Positions 48,631-57,470 of a stretch of DNA of 64,000 nucleotides are shown one piece after another. The position numbers and the translations under genes were made by a program. Under the pieces are notes generated by a model. It saw nothing but the letters and a program-made list of their open reading frames with translations, searched no databases and was not told the origin of the DNA. This DNA is from Candidatus Harpocratesius repetitus (GTDB taxonomy: Archaea > Asgardarchaeota > Lokiarchaeia > Sigyniarchaeales > Promethearchaeaceae): positions 1,537,666-1,601,665 of the forward strand of contig JAIZWK010000001.1 of assembly GCA_021498095.1 (NCBI GenBank), in the 5' to 3' direction. The stretch's first letter is position 1, and the number at the start of each line of letters is the position of its first letter.

Positions 48631-48694
48631 TAATTTTTTGGAATTTGGTAATAGTTTTTTGGAAAACGGGTAATAATTATTTGGAAAAGTGAAG
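48631..48694 (+). repeat. Three tandem 21-22-bp direct repeats upstream of the Argonaute operon
   Basis: Consecutive units at 48631-48651, 48652-48673 and 48674-48694 share the core TWRTTWTTTGGAA followed by a GG/GT-rich end. They lie 86 bases before the first Argonaute-operon gene. A period of about two helical turns suggests an operator or iteron bound by a multimeric protein. Confidence 0.55.
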
Positions 48695-48779
48695 AAATTA
48701 CTCATTTCCCTTCTAACTATCTCTTTTTTTTGTATCACATTGCATACCATTCTAATTCATTGAAAAGACCAAAAAGAAA

Positions 48780-49403
48780 ATGATAACTAATATTTTAAAA
48801 TCTAATCGTGAAATTACTAATGTTAACGGTTATGTTATCCGAAACTTCACTCGAAATGAAATAGCTGATTATAAAGAGTTTAAGATATCTCTAAATAATA
48901 ATGGTATTGCAGTAATACAAATAAAAAGAGATTTGGTTTTTATCTTTCTTAATAATGAACTTCAATTATCAGATCTACAAAGTGAGATCGAGCATCTTTT
49001 ATATCGTGGTGGTGTTCAAGTAAAACATCTTGAAAATTTCGCATATTCCTTCGAAGAAAGAGATACATATCATGTCTTACCTTCAATATTATATAGTCTG
49101 ATGATCTACAAATTGAAACGGGATTTTGGGGCAACTTATGATAGAAAAGTGATTGAATATCTTGTTGATGGTCAATCTGTCCATCGATTTCAATTTCAAT
49201 TTTTATTCGATAATGTCTTTAATGCCTATTTAATTCTCGATCCTTATCTATCTTATGATCAAGAAATAATTACTGCTAGGGAAAGATTAACCCGAATTGA
49301 ATCAATTAAAGAAACAATCCAAGATATGGTATTAACTTTGGGATCTCTTTCATTCAAATTTTCTGAAGAAATAAGTTTTAATCAATCAAATCAATTAAGG
49401 TGA
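48780..49403 (+). CDS. Argonaute-operon protein 1, unknown (possible APAZ/N-lobe analogue)
   Basis: 207 residues, not recognised. No catalytic motif, signal peptide or transmembrane helix is seen. Its end overlaps the start region of the short Argonaute gene, so the two are translationally coupled. In short-Argonaute systems the protein encoded directly before the MID-PIWI chain often supplies the APAZ-type lobe that replaces the missing N and PAZ domains. Position and size fit that role, but I see no diagnostic motif; the assignment is inference. Confidence 0.7.
   Translation: MITNILKSNREITNVNGYVIRNFTRNEIADYKEFKISLNNNGIAVIQIKRDLVFIFLNNELQLSDLQSEIEHLLYRGGVQVKHLENFAYSFEERDTYHVLPSILYSLMIYKLKRDFGATYDRKVIEYLVDGQSVHRFQFQFLFDNVFNAYLILDPYLSYDQEIITARERLTRIESIKETIQDMVLTLGSLSFKFSEEISFNQSNQLR
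49398..49402 (+). promoter_or_regulatory. Ribosome binding site AGGTG that decides the Argonaute start
   Basis: AGGTG followed by six A residues and TTG at 49409, the same layout as rpo1C and rps7. It argues against the in-frame GTG at 49400. Confidence 0.5.
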
Positions 49404-49408
49404 AAAAA

Positions 49409-50815
49409 TTGCAAATCGAAATTGAATATTTAAAAACTCCACAAATACAAGTGTTTCCTGAACCAAACTTACTATTCAAAGTTGGTCAGAGAAGTACAAT
49501 TAACAATGCTTTAATTGGTATTCAAAATCACGGTCCTTATGATTATAATTTAAATTTGAGAACATTTGATTCTATTAAGTTTATTGTAATTCACAATAAC
49601 GATAAAGATTTACAAATAAAAACTCTCCATTTATTAAACAAACTAATATCACGTCAAGGTTATTATAAAGGCTTTAAAACTAATTTTAGATTGACAGAAG
49701 TAAAAATCCCAGAATCAACCGATGAATTCCTTATATATAATTCACAAAATGATAACATCCTTTTTGATTTAAACCAAAAATATCCTATTACTGCAAAAAA
49801 AAGAGGTCAAATATACTTTGTAATTATTGTTGGAAATGATCATCGTGCAATTGAAAACACAAATGAATATTATTACTTAAAAAAGATTTGTATTGAAAAT
49901 GGTTATCCTTGCCAATATATTTCTAATTATAAAGGTCCAAATTACTCAGGTATACTTCAAAAAATGTCTGATACAAGAGGGTTACCTTACGCACTCTGGA
50001 ATCTTGGTGTTGCAATTTATTCTAAATCGGGGGGTATTCCTTGGGTTTTAAACAATCCTACACATATAAATATTAATTTAGGAATTAGATTTGCCCGAAA
50101 TTATTCAGGAAATTATACGACTGGTTTTGCAACTTTATTTGATAAAAATGGTAGATTTATTCAGATATTTTCAAATTCTTATATAGATCGTGATTATAAT
50201 CTCGGAAACGATGATTTTAAGAAAACATCCACAGGATTAGTTGTACCTGAAATTATTGCAAAGAGAATGATTGAAGATACGATATCAAATTATAGATTAT
50301 TTCATCGAGAATTACCAAATTCAATTTCAATCTATAAACTTGGATATTTTGGCAAAGATGAACAAAAAGCGTTTATTTCTGCTTTAGAAGGGGATTTTCA
50401 AGACTATTATCTAATTGAAATAGTTGATAATACATTGATTAGATTATTTGATGAATCCCGCTTTAATAAAATTATTGATAGAGGTTCTTTCATTCCTTTA
50501 TCAAATAATTGGGGATTACTTTGTACAACTGGAAATCACTCTAAAGATAAATTTAGAGGTTCCGAACAAGTAATTCATCAATTAGGAACTCCAAAACCCC
50601 TTTATATTAAAAAAATTTTTACAAAAAGTAATAATGTTTCATTGGATTCTCATGCAAAAGATATTCTATCGTTAACTTCTTTACATTATCAAACAGTTAC
50701 ACACAACGAAATAAGATTACCTGCTCCATTGATATTTGCTTTAAAAATAGCGAAAATGAAGAAATATAACATAACTCCACACGATTCATTGAAGAATACT
50801 CCTTGGTTTTTATAA
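49409..50815 (+). CDS. Short prokaryotic Argonaute (MID-PIWI), probably catalytically inactive
   Basis: About 468 residues, the size of a short pAgo lacking N and PAZ domains. The MID domain shows IYFVIIVGNDHRAIENTNEY, then YYLKKICIENGYPCQYIS, where the Lys and Gln match the 5'-phosphate pocket. PIWI motifs follow (LPYALWNLGVAIYSKSGGIP, then ININLGIRFARNYSGNY). The first catalytic Asp of the DEDX tetrad (normally in xGIDxS) is replaced in NLGIRF, and the second-Asp region reads ISIYKLGYF rather than RDG. Guide-directed target recognition is therefore expected without slicing. The stop overlaps the next gene as TAATG. Confidence 0.82.
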   Translation: MQIEIEYLKTPQIQVFPEPNLLFKVGQRSTINNALIGIQNHGPYDYNLNLRTFDSIKFIVIHNNDKDLQIKTLHLLNKLISRQGYYKGFKTNFRLTEVKIPESTDEFLIYNSQNDNILFDLNQKYPITAKKRGQIYFVIIVGNDHRAIENTNEYYYLKKICIENGYPCQYISNYKGPNYSGILQKMSDTRGLPYALWNLGVAIYSKSGGIPWVLNNPTHININLGIRFARNYSGNYTTGFATLFDKNGRFIQIFSNSYIDRDYNLGNDDFKKTSTGLVVPEIIAKRMIEDTISNYRLFHRELPNSISIYKLGYFGKDEQKAFISALEGDFQDYYLIEIVDNTLIRLFDESRFNKIIDRGSFIPLSNNWGLLCTTGNHSKDKFRGSEQVIHQLGTPKPLYIKKIFTKSNNVSLDSHAKDILSLTSLHYQTVTHNEIRLPAPLIFALKIAKMKKYNITPHDSLKNTPWFL

Positions 50816-52020
50816 TGACGGATACAATTTTTGAATTAAGGGAATTTGAGCTCATCAAATATACTGAAAATTTATCGGATGAATTACCTGATCCTCTCCT
50901 CTTTTATCTACTTAAAACAATAGATTCTTCAAAATATGATGAAATTCTTAGGAATAATAATATTACACACTTTAGTCAATATCTAGATAATTGGAATTCA
51001 AATTTTGATTTAGATGGGATTAATGTTGTATTTAATTGTATTAAAGTTTTGATTGAATTCGAAGAAATTGAAAGAGATGATGTTTTTAATTTATTGAATG
51101 AAATTTCCAAAATAGGTGAAATATACGATGATCTCCGTCTATTAACATTTTTAATTCTTCTAACAAAACATTCTATGAATCTTTTTAACAATGAGTCATA
51201 TTTTCAACCGATATTTGATAATGTAAATTCATTTAAACACTTTCATCAATTAACTAATGATACTAAATCTTCCCATACATTGTTGCTATATCAAAATTTA
51301 TCTAAGTATCTCATTGGTCTTGATTCAGAAATTGCAGTTGAAGAATTTTATATATTTTATCAAAGAAAGTATATTGATTATGAATTTCTAGAAATGATAT
51401 CTTATTTATTAAATAAGAAATTACTTCCAAAATCATTTTGTAATATTATAACCGATATATTAAGATATCATTCAAAAATATATATTGAATCGTTAATTTC
51501 TCAAACTTCAAGCATCGATGTTGATATTCCATATTTGCTTTCAGTAATCTATAATTCTTTTCAAGGTTTTGAATATAGATTTATTTTTCATAATAATCCA
51601 GGTACCGTTCTTTTAGAAAAAAATATCGGATTATTCACAAGATACTCATTAAATAATTTGGATCAAAGAATCACTGAATCCTTAAAAGAATTGGAATTAT
51701 GTTTTAACCAAAATTGCTATTATTCATGTATGTTTCTAATAAGAAGAATCATTGAAGCAGCATTACATATCAAAGCATTAAGAGAAGGTAAACATGACCA
51801 TTACAAAGATTCAAATGGTGAAGTTAAGGATTTAAAATATATTCCAGATATCGCAAAGGATTTGGGATTCATTTCTCGATATCATGCAAAAGATTTAAAC
51901 ACACTTGTTCAAAAAACAAACAATTATATTCATAATTACCGGCAACCAAAACCAAATGAAAATGATCTCCGTGGCTATATTAATAATCTCTGTGAAATCG
52001 TAGAATCCTTATTCCATTAA
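50815..52020 (+). CDS. Argonaute-operon protein 3, C-terminal DUF4145-like domain (candidate effector)
   Basis: 401 residues from ATG 50815, which overlaps the Argonaute stop by one base. The first ~280 residues are helical and unrecognised. The last ~110 (ESLKELELCFNQNCYYSCMF, then IRRIIEAALHIKALREG and QKTNNYIHNYRQ) resemble DUF4145, a HEPN-like helical domain found in restriction and defence proteins. No TIR, SIR2, PLD or PD-(D/E)XK motif and no transmembrane helix is visible. Its tight coupling to a nuclease-dead Argonaute makes it the most likely effector. How it would act is unknown. Confidence 0.72.
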   Translation: MTDTIFELREFELIKYTENLSDELPDPLLFYLLKTIDSSKYDEILRNNNITHFSQYLDNWNSNFDLDGINVVFNCIKVLIEFEEIERDDVFNLLNEISKIGEIYDDLRLLTFLILLTKHSMNLFNNESYFQPIFDNVNSFKHFHQLTNDTKSSHTLLLYQNLSKYLIGLDSEIAVEEFYIFYQRKYIDYEFLEMISYLLNKKLLPKSFCNIITDILRYHSKIYIESLISQTSSIDVDIPYLLSVIYNSFQGFEYRFIFHNNPGTVLLEKNIGLFTRYSLNNLDQRITESLKELELCFNQNCYYSCMFLIRRIIEAALHIKALREGKHDHYKDSNGEVKDLKYIPDIAKDLGFISRYHAKDLNTLVQKTNNYIHNYRQPKPNENDLRGYINNLCEIVESLFH

Positions 52021-52069
52021 TAAGCATATGCTTTAATGATAAAAATTTGTACACATTTAGATGATTAAT

Positions 52070-52483
52070 ATGAATTCTGAAATTGAAGGTAAAGAAACTA
52101 ATCCGTATGATCTATGGTGTTCTAATAGAATTATTCGTCGGTTAATTTCAATAGAGGAATGTGGAAAAATAGCAAAAAGAAGAAAGATTGTTAAAAATGT
52201 ATATGATTTTCAATATTTTATTCAATATCTTATAGATCATGGTTATGTGAAAATTTTTACCACACATAATAAGTATTCCACAGATATTCGATTCAATAGA
52301 GGCTTTTATCTCTACGAAAATGCTCCTGAAGAGATTCCTTATTTTCATCCTCTTCAATTAATGCAGATAATTGATTTATTTTATTCTAACTTTATAATAG
52401 ATCAACCTCGATTTGAAGATGTTACTTCTCAAAAATATCTTTTCAACCAAGAGCGAAACAGAATTATAAAAGACAGAAAATGA
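52070..52483 (+). CDS. Argonaute-operon protein 4, unknown
   Basis: 137 residues from ATG 52070 (or 140 from ATG 52061), 40-50 bases after the previous stop and on the same strand. The sequence is basic and Tyr/Phe-rich, with an RRLISIEECGKIAKRRKIVK segment and a predicted wHTH-like alternation (YFIQYLIDHGYVKIFTTHNK). It could be a DNA-binding accessory or regulator of the operon, perhaps acting on the upstream tandem repeats. No family was recognised. Confidence 0.6.
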   Translation: MNSEIEGKETNPYDLWCSNRIIRRLISIEECGKIAKRRKIVKNVYDFQYFIQYLIDHGYVKIFTTHNKYSTDIRFNRGFYLYENAPEEIPYFHPLQLMQIIDLFYSNFIIDQPRFEDVTSQKYLFNQERNRIIKDRK

Positions 52484-52753
52484 CTTCCATTTAAACACTT
52501 GAAATGGACGACAAAAAACCACTTTTTTCATTCTGATCTCGGAGAATTTGTTCTGCCTTCGGCTTTTGAAAGGAATTATTTTTGTAACTTGAGTAACTGA
52601 ACTGAAGGAAAGATTTCTATAATTAAACGAATCCGGCGTGGTAATTTATCAAGAAAAATGCTAAGAAACGAATCAAAAAGTACAAAAGGGATTTAAGATT
52701 ATAGATTGTTGCCAAACGCTCTACAATATTCCCTAAAAGAGGTCTTAAATCCC
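52484..52753. promoter_or_regulatory. Leader of the transposase gene with start-occluding hairpin
   Basis: Arms GGGATTTAAGA (52688-52698) and TCTTAAATCCC (52743-52753) pair 11 of 11 and would bury the GAGGT ribosome binding site (52739-52743) next to ATG 52754. A shorter inverted repeat TCCATTT / AAATGGA lies at about 52488-52508, near a possible element end. Read-through transcripts would fold and limit transposase synthesis. Confidence 0.45.
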
Positions 52754-54460
52754 ATGATTAATAATACGGAGCTCTTAAAAGAATTTACGGATTTCATCAA
52801 TCTTTTTGATCAACCATCAAAACAGGCAAAAATCCCCCATTCTTCTTCAGAAGTCCTAAATAGAATTGGTTTAACCCAAATAACTGCCATTCTTACAAAT
52901 TCAGACACTGCATTTGCTCATCAGCTCTTAAAATCAATTTCAACTTTTTTTTTATCCATTCTTAAATCCATTGCCGATACTGAAGATCCTAAGCGCACAT
53001 TAGAGCAAATCTTAAAGAAATTCAATCCAGATCAACCAGCAAACTTACTTTCTACAAGTAGATCTTGTGTTCAAGCTCACATTCCACAAATGACAAAAAG
53101 TCAACTTGACGACCATTTGGAGCGTGAATATAAGAAAGAATTGAAGATATTAGATGATTATCATGCAAAATCTAAGTCTGTAGCTCTTGCGATTGATATG
53201 ACGCACGAAAAAGTCTCCACGAAGTATAAAAATAATCAACATTCATACGTTAGAATCGGACAACGGAAAGTATGGGAGACAAGCTTTAATTACTCAGCCA
53301 TATATGATATTACTCATCAAAAGTTCTTGGGATTTAAGCATTTCAATGAACACAAAGTTGCAAACACAAATAAAAACCTTCAGCCATGGATTCTTCATTT
53401 ACAAAATAAAATATCCGCTGTAAAAGAGGCAAAGTGTCAAGTTGAATTGATTGAAGCCGATAGGGGTTATTATAACTCTGAATTTTTTGCACTTTCTTAT
53501 TTAGGAAAGATGCGGGGGTTTGACGTACCGTCTGAGTTTATCCGCTGTAATGTACCAACTAAGTTTACTGCAGGAAAAGAAGAATCTATATGGAATTTTC
53601 TGATTGATGAACAATCTAATCAAGTTTCTTTACAATCTATGCAGTTAAACCATTATTGTCCGCCGAAACTTCGAGATTTATGCCGTAAATATAATGTTCC
53701 TTATGAAGATGGATATTATAAGATTCCTGTAGCCCAGGTTGTTTTAATAGATGAATATAAAAAAGGAAAATCCAGATCATTTGAATCTATAAAAAATGAA
53801 GCTTTTTCAATCCAAAATAGATTGCTTTCTATTCGGGAGCAGTTAAAACTCGCTGAAGATAAGTATTTCAAATTCCAACAAGCGACTAAAAAAAATCCAC
53901 GCCGACTCAAATACAGGAAAGCCAAACGACGGAAAAAATTCAGCAATACTGAGGAAGAACGACTTTATCGCCTCTGTTATTCACTCTATGATCACAAAAT
54001 TCGTTTGAAAGAGAAAAAGAATAAATTAATTCATGCTGTCACCTTCTTTACCATCTCGATTGCACCAGGAGAAGATCCTACGAAGTTGAACGGTAAATTT
54101 ATCAAGTTTGCAAAGGACTATCATGAACGATGGGGGATTGAAAATGGTTTTCGAGATACGAAATACCAGTTTTTACATAAGAGTCGTTCCCAAAAATCTA
54201 CACGACGACAATTTTATTGGATCGCAGGATTAGAACTGTATAATCAATGGCAGCGACATAAACTGCTGGATCTTTTAGTACAAGAACGGGATCGCGTTCA
54301 CAATATTGTTCCGTGGAATTCTCGACGTCGACATATCCGAAAAAAACTAGAGAAAATGAGCCGTACAAAATGGTCTGCCAAGTTCTATTTGCTACGTTTG
54401 TGGGAAACTGGGCTTAATTTATGTGCTAAATCCATTTTAGATCTAGGAGATAAAAGTTAA
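52754..54460 (+). CDS. DDE transposase, IS4-like
   Basis: About 568 residues from ATG 52754 (an in-frame TTG lies at 52706). Catalytic residues: Asp in VALAIDMTHEK, Asp in ELIEADRGYYNSEF, and Glu in the YHERWGIENGFRDTKYQF segment, the Y-(2)-R-(3)-E signature of IS4-type transposases. A basic Lys/Arg-rich insertion (KKNPRRLKYRKAKRRKKF) lies before the last motif. All three acidic residues are intact. Unusually, no right-hand inverted repeat is seen before the next gene, which begins three bases after its stop. Confidence 0.88.
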   Translation: MINNTELLKEFTDFINLFDQPSKQAKIPHSSSEVLNRIGLTQITAILTNSDTAFAHQLLKSISTFFLSILKSIADTEDPKRTLEQILKKFNPDQPANLLSTSRSCVQAHIPQMTKSQLDDHLEREYKKELKILDDYHAKSKSVALAIDMTHEKVSTKYKNNQHSYVRIGQRKVWETSFNYSAIYDITHQKFLGFKHFNEHKVANTNKNLQPWILHLQNKISAVKEAKCQVELIEADRGYYNSEFFALSYLGKMRGFDVPSEFIRCNVPTKFTAGKEESIWNFLIDEQSNQVSLQSMQLNHYCPPKLRDLCRKYNVPYEDGYYKIPVAQVVLIDEYKKGKSRSFESIKNEAFSIQNRLLSIREQLKLAEDKYFKFQQATKKNPRRLKYRKAKRRKKFSNTEEERLYRLCYSLYDHKIRLKEKKNKLIHAVTFFTISIAPGEDPTKLNGKFIKFAKDYHERWGIENGFRDTKYQFLHKSRSQKSTRRQFYWIAGLELYNQWQRHKLLDLLVQERDRVHNIVPWNSRRRHIRKKLEKMSRTKWSAKFYLLRLWETGLNLCAKSILDLGDKS

Positions 54461-54463
54461 AAA

Positions 54464-55834
54464 GTGAAAGAAGTAAAAAAACCAATTCAAAAAGAAGAAA
54501 GAAATTCTGATTATCTTTTTGGGAATTACGTAAATCCACAAGAAACTTTGGATATCTGGGAAAATAATCAATTTACCCCTAATTTATTACAAAAAAAGAA
54601 ATTACAAATTAGTAAGAACCATTTATGGTTGTCTGAGCGAATATTAGAATTATGGGTGAAATTGGAAAACATTTTCATCAAAAATACTTTGATCACAAAT
54701 TATCAATTTCAAAGTCAAAGGTATTATGAAACAAGAGTTCCAAAATCTGAAGTACAAGAATATAATGAATGGAGAAAATCCCTTGATATAAAAGGACTTT
54801 TTTCAGATGAAGAAATTCAAGTCTTAGAAAATTTATTATATTGGATTAAACGAAGAGCAGAAAATTATGGAATGGGATTAGAATATGAATTTGAAATACT
54901 TCCTTATCTAAAATCTCAAAAATTTACCAAATCTCTTTGGATTGCTTCACAATTTTTAGAAATTCAAAGATATTTAATTCGATGTTTATACTATATAACA
55001 GAACAAGATTATACAATTCAACGAGCATTTCCAGGTAAACCCGATTTTATTTGTCTTGATATTAGGGAATATCAAAAATACCTTACTCGTATTTCTATTC
55101 ATCACGGTTTACGAATTCACACATTCAAACTAATTGTTGAAGGGAAAACTGAAGAAGTATTAATTCAAAAATATATTGATACTTTCTGGCATTCCTCATG
55201 GGCAAAAGTTATCAATATGAGAGGAGTAGACAATTATTCCCCCTATGAGCAAGTTTTCAGGGAAGTAAATGATACATATTATTGGTATTTACTCGATTTT
55301 GATAACGGGCAACACGAAGAAGAATTCAAAGATATTTCTAATAAAACATGGTTTTACCCCGATTTTATTACAGAATTCTTTACTCCTGATGAAATAATTG
55401 CTTCCCTAAATAAATTATTAATAGACAAAAATATAGAACAAGATCGGATTGATTATTTTGAACAAAGACTAAAAATCTTATTGGAAAAGCTTAAAAGGAT
55501 TATATCAAATTCTAAAGAAGGCTTTGAATTAGTAATAACAGAATTTATCTTTGATGATCAAAGTTTAAAGAAGATAATCTTTCCAAATTATTCTAAATGG
55601 AAAACTAAATTTCAATTGCTTAAGAAAGGTATCAAAAAAACTCTAAAAAATCTACTAAATAAACAACTTTCGTTATATTTAGAACCTTGTTTTATTAGAA
55701 TTGTTAATAATCGCCATGTAAGAAACAAAAAATTTGATGAAAAGATGAATTCATTTCTAAAGTATTGCGATAGTTTTTTAGCGGTTAATTGGATGCAACA
55801 AGCATCAAAACAAAATAAAAAGAGCAATTCTTGA
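54464..55834 (+). CDS. TOPRIM-domain protein (OLD-nuclease-like TOPRIM without ATPase)
   Basis: 456 residues. A TOPRIM core is visible from about residue 227: KLIVEGKTEEVLIQKYID (catalytic Glu), then YWYLLDFDNG (DxD) and a WFYPDFITEFFTPDEI segment, as in OLD-family nucleases. No P-loop is present, so the usual ABC ATPase half is missing. The N-terminal ~220 residues are Trp/Tyr-rich and unrecognised. It starts with GTG three bases after the transposase stop and precedes a tniQ remnant. A transposition accessory or a cargo defence nuclease are both possible. Confidence 0.72.
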   Translation: MKEVKKPIQKEERNSDYLFGNYVNPQETLDIWENNQFTPNLLQKKKLQISKNHLWLSERILELWVKLENIFIKNTLITNYQFQSQRYYETRVPKSEVQEYNEWRKSLDIKGLFSDEEIQVLENLLYWIKRRAENYGMGLEYEFEILPYLKSQKFTKSLWIASQFLEIQRYLIRCLYYITEQDYTIQRAFPGKPDFICLDIREYQKYLTRISIHHGLRIHTFKLIVEGKTEEVLIQKYIDTFWHSSWAKVINMRGVDNYSPYEQVFREVNDTYYWYLLDFDNGQHEEEFKDISNKTWFYPDFITEFFTPDEIIASLNKLLIDKNIEQDRIDYFEQRLKILLEKLKRIISNSKEGFELVITEFIFDDQSLKKIIFPNYSKWKTKFQLLKKGIKKTLKNLLNKQLSLYLEPCFIRIVNNRHVRNKKFDEKMNSFLKYCDSFLAVNWMQQASKQNKKSNS

Positions 55835-55891
55835 ACAGAAGTATATTGCAAATCACTTTAAACAAATGATTATTGATTTGATTACGAAATA

Positions 55892-56500
55892 ATGGTGAGT
55901 TCTGATTTGAAAAAATATAAAGTTCATGAATTTTCAAAATTCAAGCTTTCAAAGAATTCAAATCAATTTCCTTTTATTGTATGCCCAAAAAAGAATGAAA
56001 TTCTCTCATCTTGGATTGCGAGATTAGCAGAAGCTAACTTTTCTTCCTTCTCCTACTTTTTGAATAATTTGTATCTCACTGAGAAAGATCTTCTTCTCAA
56101 AAATGATAATCGTCCAAATTTTTCAAATGTGGACATAAATACTCAATGTCCTCCACAAATTATAAATATTCTTTCCGAAAAAACAGGAATTAAGAAAAAT
56201 GAGATAGAATTCCTAACTATGAATTCATGAGATGAGTCCATTCCATCAAAATTGAAAATAAGTTTTAAATCAAGAGTATTTGGTTCCATTCGATACTGTC
56301 CTTTATGTTTGAAAGAAGAAATTCCCTACATCAAAAAAGAATGGGCTGCTTCATTTAATACCATTTGTCAAAAGCATATGGTTTATCTCCACAATTTTTG
56401 CCCCAATCCGGAATGCAATAGACCAATATATATTTCTAAGAAAAATCATGACACTGATAATATTGAACCCTTCTCCCTTTCCGTTTATGAGTGCCATATA
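55892..56500 (+). pseudogene. tniQ: tniQ-family gene, interrupted by TGA and truncated
   Basis: The reading frame from ATG 55892 shows the TniQ start (FIVCPKKNEILSSWIARLAE). It stops at TGA 56228-56230, then continues in the same frame with IRYCPLCLKEEIPYIKKEWA, then CQKHMVYLHNFCPNPECNRP, the TniQ zinc-binding region. Similarity ends at about 56495 where IS debris on the opposite strand begins. TniQ/TnsD proteins select targets for Tn7-like transposons. No TnsB/TnsC homologue is adjacent, only the DDE transposase and TOPRIM genes upstream. Confidence 0.72.
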
Positions 56501-56654
56501 CTCCGACGACAGCAGAGCGACATTCTGGGCACAAAACAGGTGTTATATATAGTAATTCATCCCTTCTATCTTCGAAATTAACGTATGATGGCTCGAATAA
56601 TGGAGGGTATTCCTTTTTAGGGCGTCCTACCATAGGATAACACATGATCGACAC
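56436..56654 (-). pseudogene. Transposase N-terminal fragment of a different IS
   Basis: About 70 codons on the minus strand. The sequence runs VGRPKKEYPPLFEPSYVNF to CPECRSAVVGVYGTHKRKGR and YYQC, a zinc ribbon typical of the N-termini of several IS transposases. Coding similarity stops after YYQC, leaving no catalytic domain. The fragment overlaps the broken end of tniQ and may be what truncated it. Confidence 0.5.
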
Positions 56655-56913
56655 GATTTAAACATTTCCAAAATATCGGTTTGCGAACTGACTTGAAATA
56701 GATGATTAAGAAGGTCTACGTTTTCATCCTAAATTTCAACGAGATTGCCAAAAATAATTCTTTGAAAGATGATTTAGGAATAATTTAAAAAATAGGGATT
56801 CTCTTAATTGATCCTTTATCTTTAAAAATAGTCAAAATGGGATATATTCCTTAAAAAAATTCTAAGGGCTTCTTAATATTCCGACCTAAAATTTACTTAA
56901 TGCTTAACCGGTT
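56655..56913. other. Debris region, no gene seen
   Basis: About 260 AT-rich bases between the IS fragment and a GC-richer short reading frame. Nothing was recognised. Confidence 0.35.
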
Positions 56914-57090
56914 ATGAATTACTCGAAAATCATCATTTCGCTGCCGCTGGGTGTTTTTCTGTAGGTGGTTACATGGAACGTGTGGCTGGAGTTCGGGCGG
57001 CTGGTGCCGTTTTTCGGGGTGCCGGAAACCGTTATCATGCTGGTTTTTATCATGCTGGTCTGCGGGAATAAGGTAGGAATTAATGATTAG
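56914..57090 (+). pseudogene. Short membrane-protein reading frame with an in-frame TAG
   Basis: From ATG 56914 the frame reads NYSKIIISLPLGVFL, a TAG (56962-56964), then VVTWNVWLEFGRLVPFFGVP and a second helix, ending at TAG 57088-57090. Without the internal TAG it would be a 58-residue protein with two hydrophobic helices. The stretch is clearly richer in G+C than its surroundings, suggesting foreign origin. Dead gene or recoded stop cannot be told apart. Confidence 0.35.
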
Positions 57091-57122
57091 ATCAAAGCTT
57101 AACAGATATCATTTGATTTTTT

Positions 57123-57470
57123 TCAATAATCTTCGATCAAATCTTTCCAAATTTCGCATTCTTTCCGCTTTCCGCAGGAAAAACACGGGCCATCGGTCCA
57201 GAAATAGGATTTCGATTTCTGCCGCCGTACGTTCCCATTCGCCAAATGGAGTTTTGGTATAACTGCCAGCACCGGTAGACGATTTTTGGGGCATTGGCAA
57301 CCTGTCGGTTCAATACTTCCTTGCTTGGGAAGAGAATAGGAGGTTTTTCCGCACGATTCATTGATACATTTGGCGTAGCGTTTATGCTGACGGGTCTTGA
57401 ATAAATATATTTCATCACTGCAGGCAGGACAATCGCCTAGGTATGTTTGAGCATACATGGTATAATTCAA
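57123..57470 (-). CDS. Zinc-ribbon protein
   Basis: 115 residues with three Cys clusters: GDCPACSDEIYLFKTRQHKR, then CINESCGKTSYSLPKQGSIE with QCPKNRLP, and PCFSCGKRKECEIWKDLIED. The first two resemble the zinc ribbons at the C-terminus of topoisomerase I (CPxC, CxxxxC, S/LPKQG), suggesting DNA binding. It has less AT-biased codons than its neighbours. A stand-alone gene of a mobile element or a fragment of a larger protein. Confidence 0.55.
   Translation of the reverse strand: MNYTMYAQTYLGDCPACSDEIYLFKTRQHKRYAKCINESCGKTSYSLPKQGSIEPTGCQCPKNRLPVLAVIPKLHLANGNVRRQKSKSYFWTDGPCFSCGKRKECEIWKDLIEDY

Noticed and set aside
56962..56964. TAG read as pyrrolysine
   Set aside because: No pylT/pylS or methylamine methyltransferase gene is in the window; decay is the simpler explanation.
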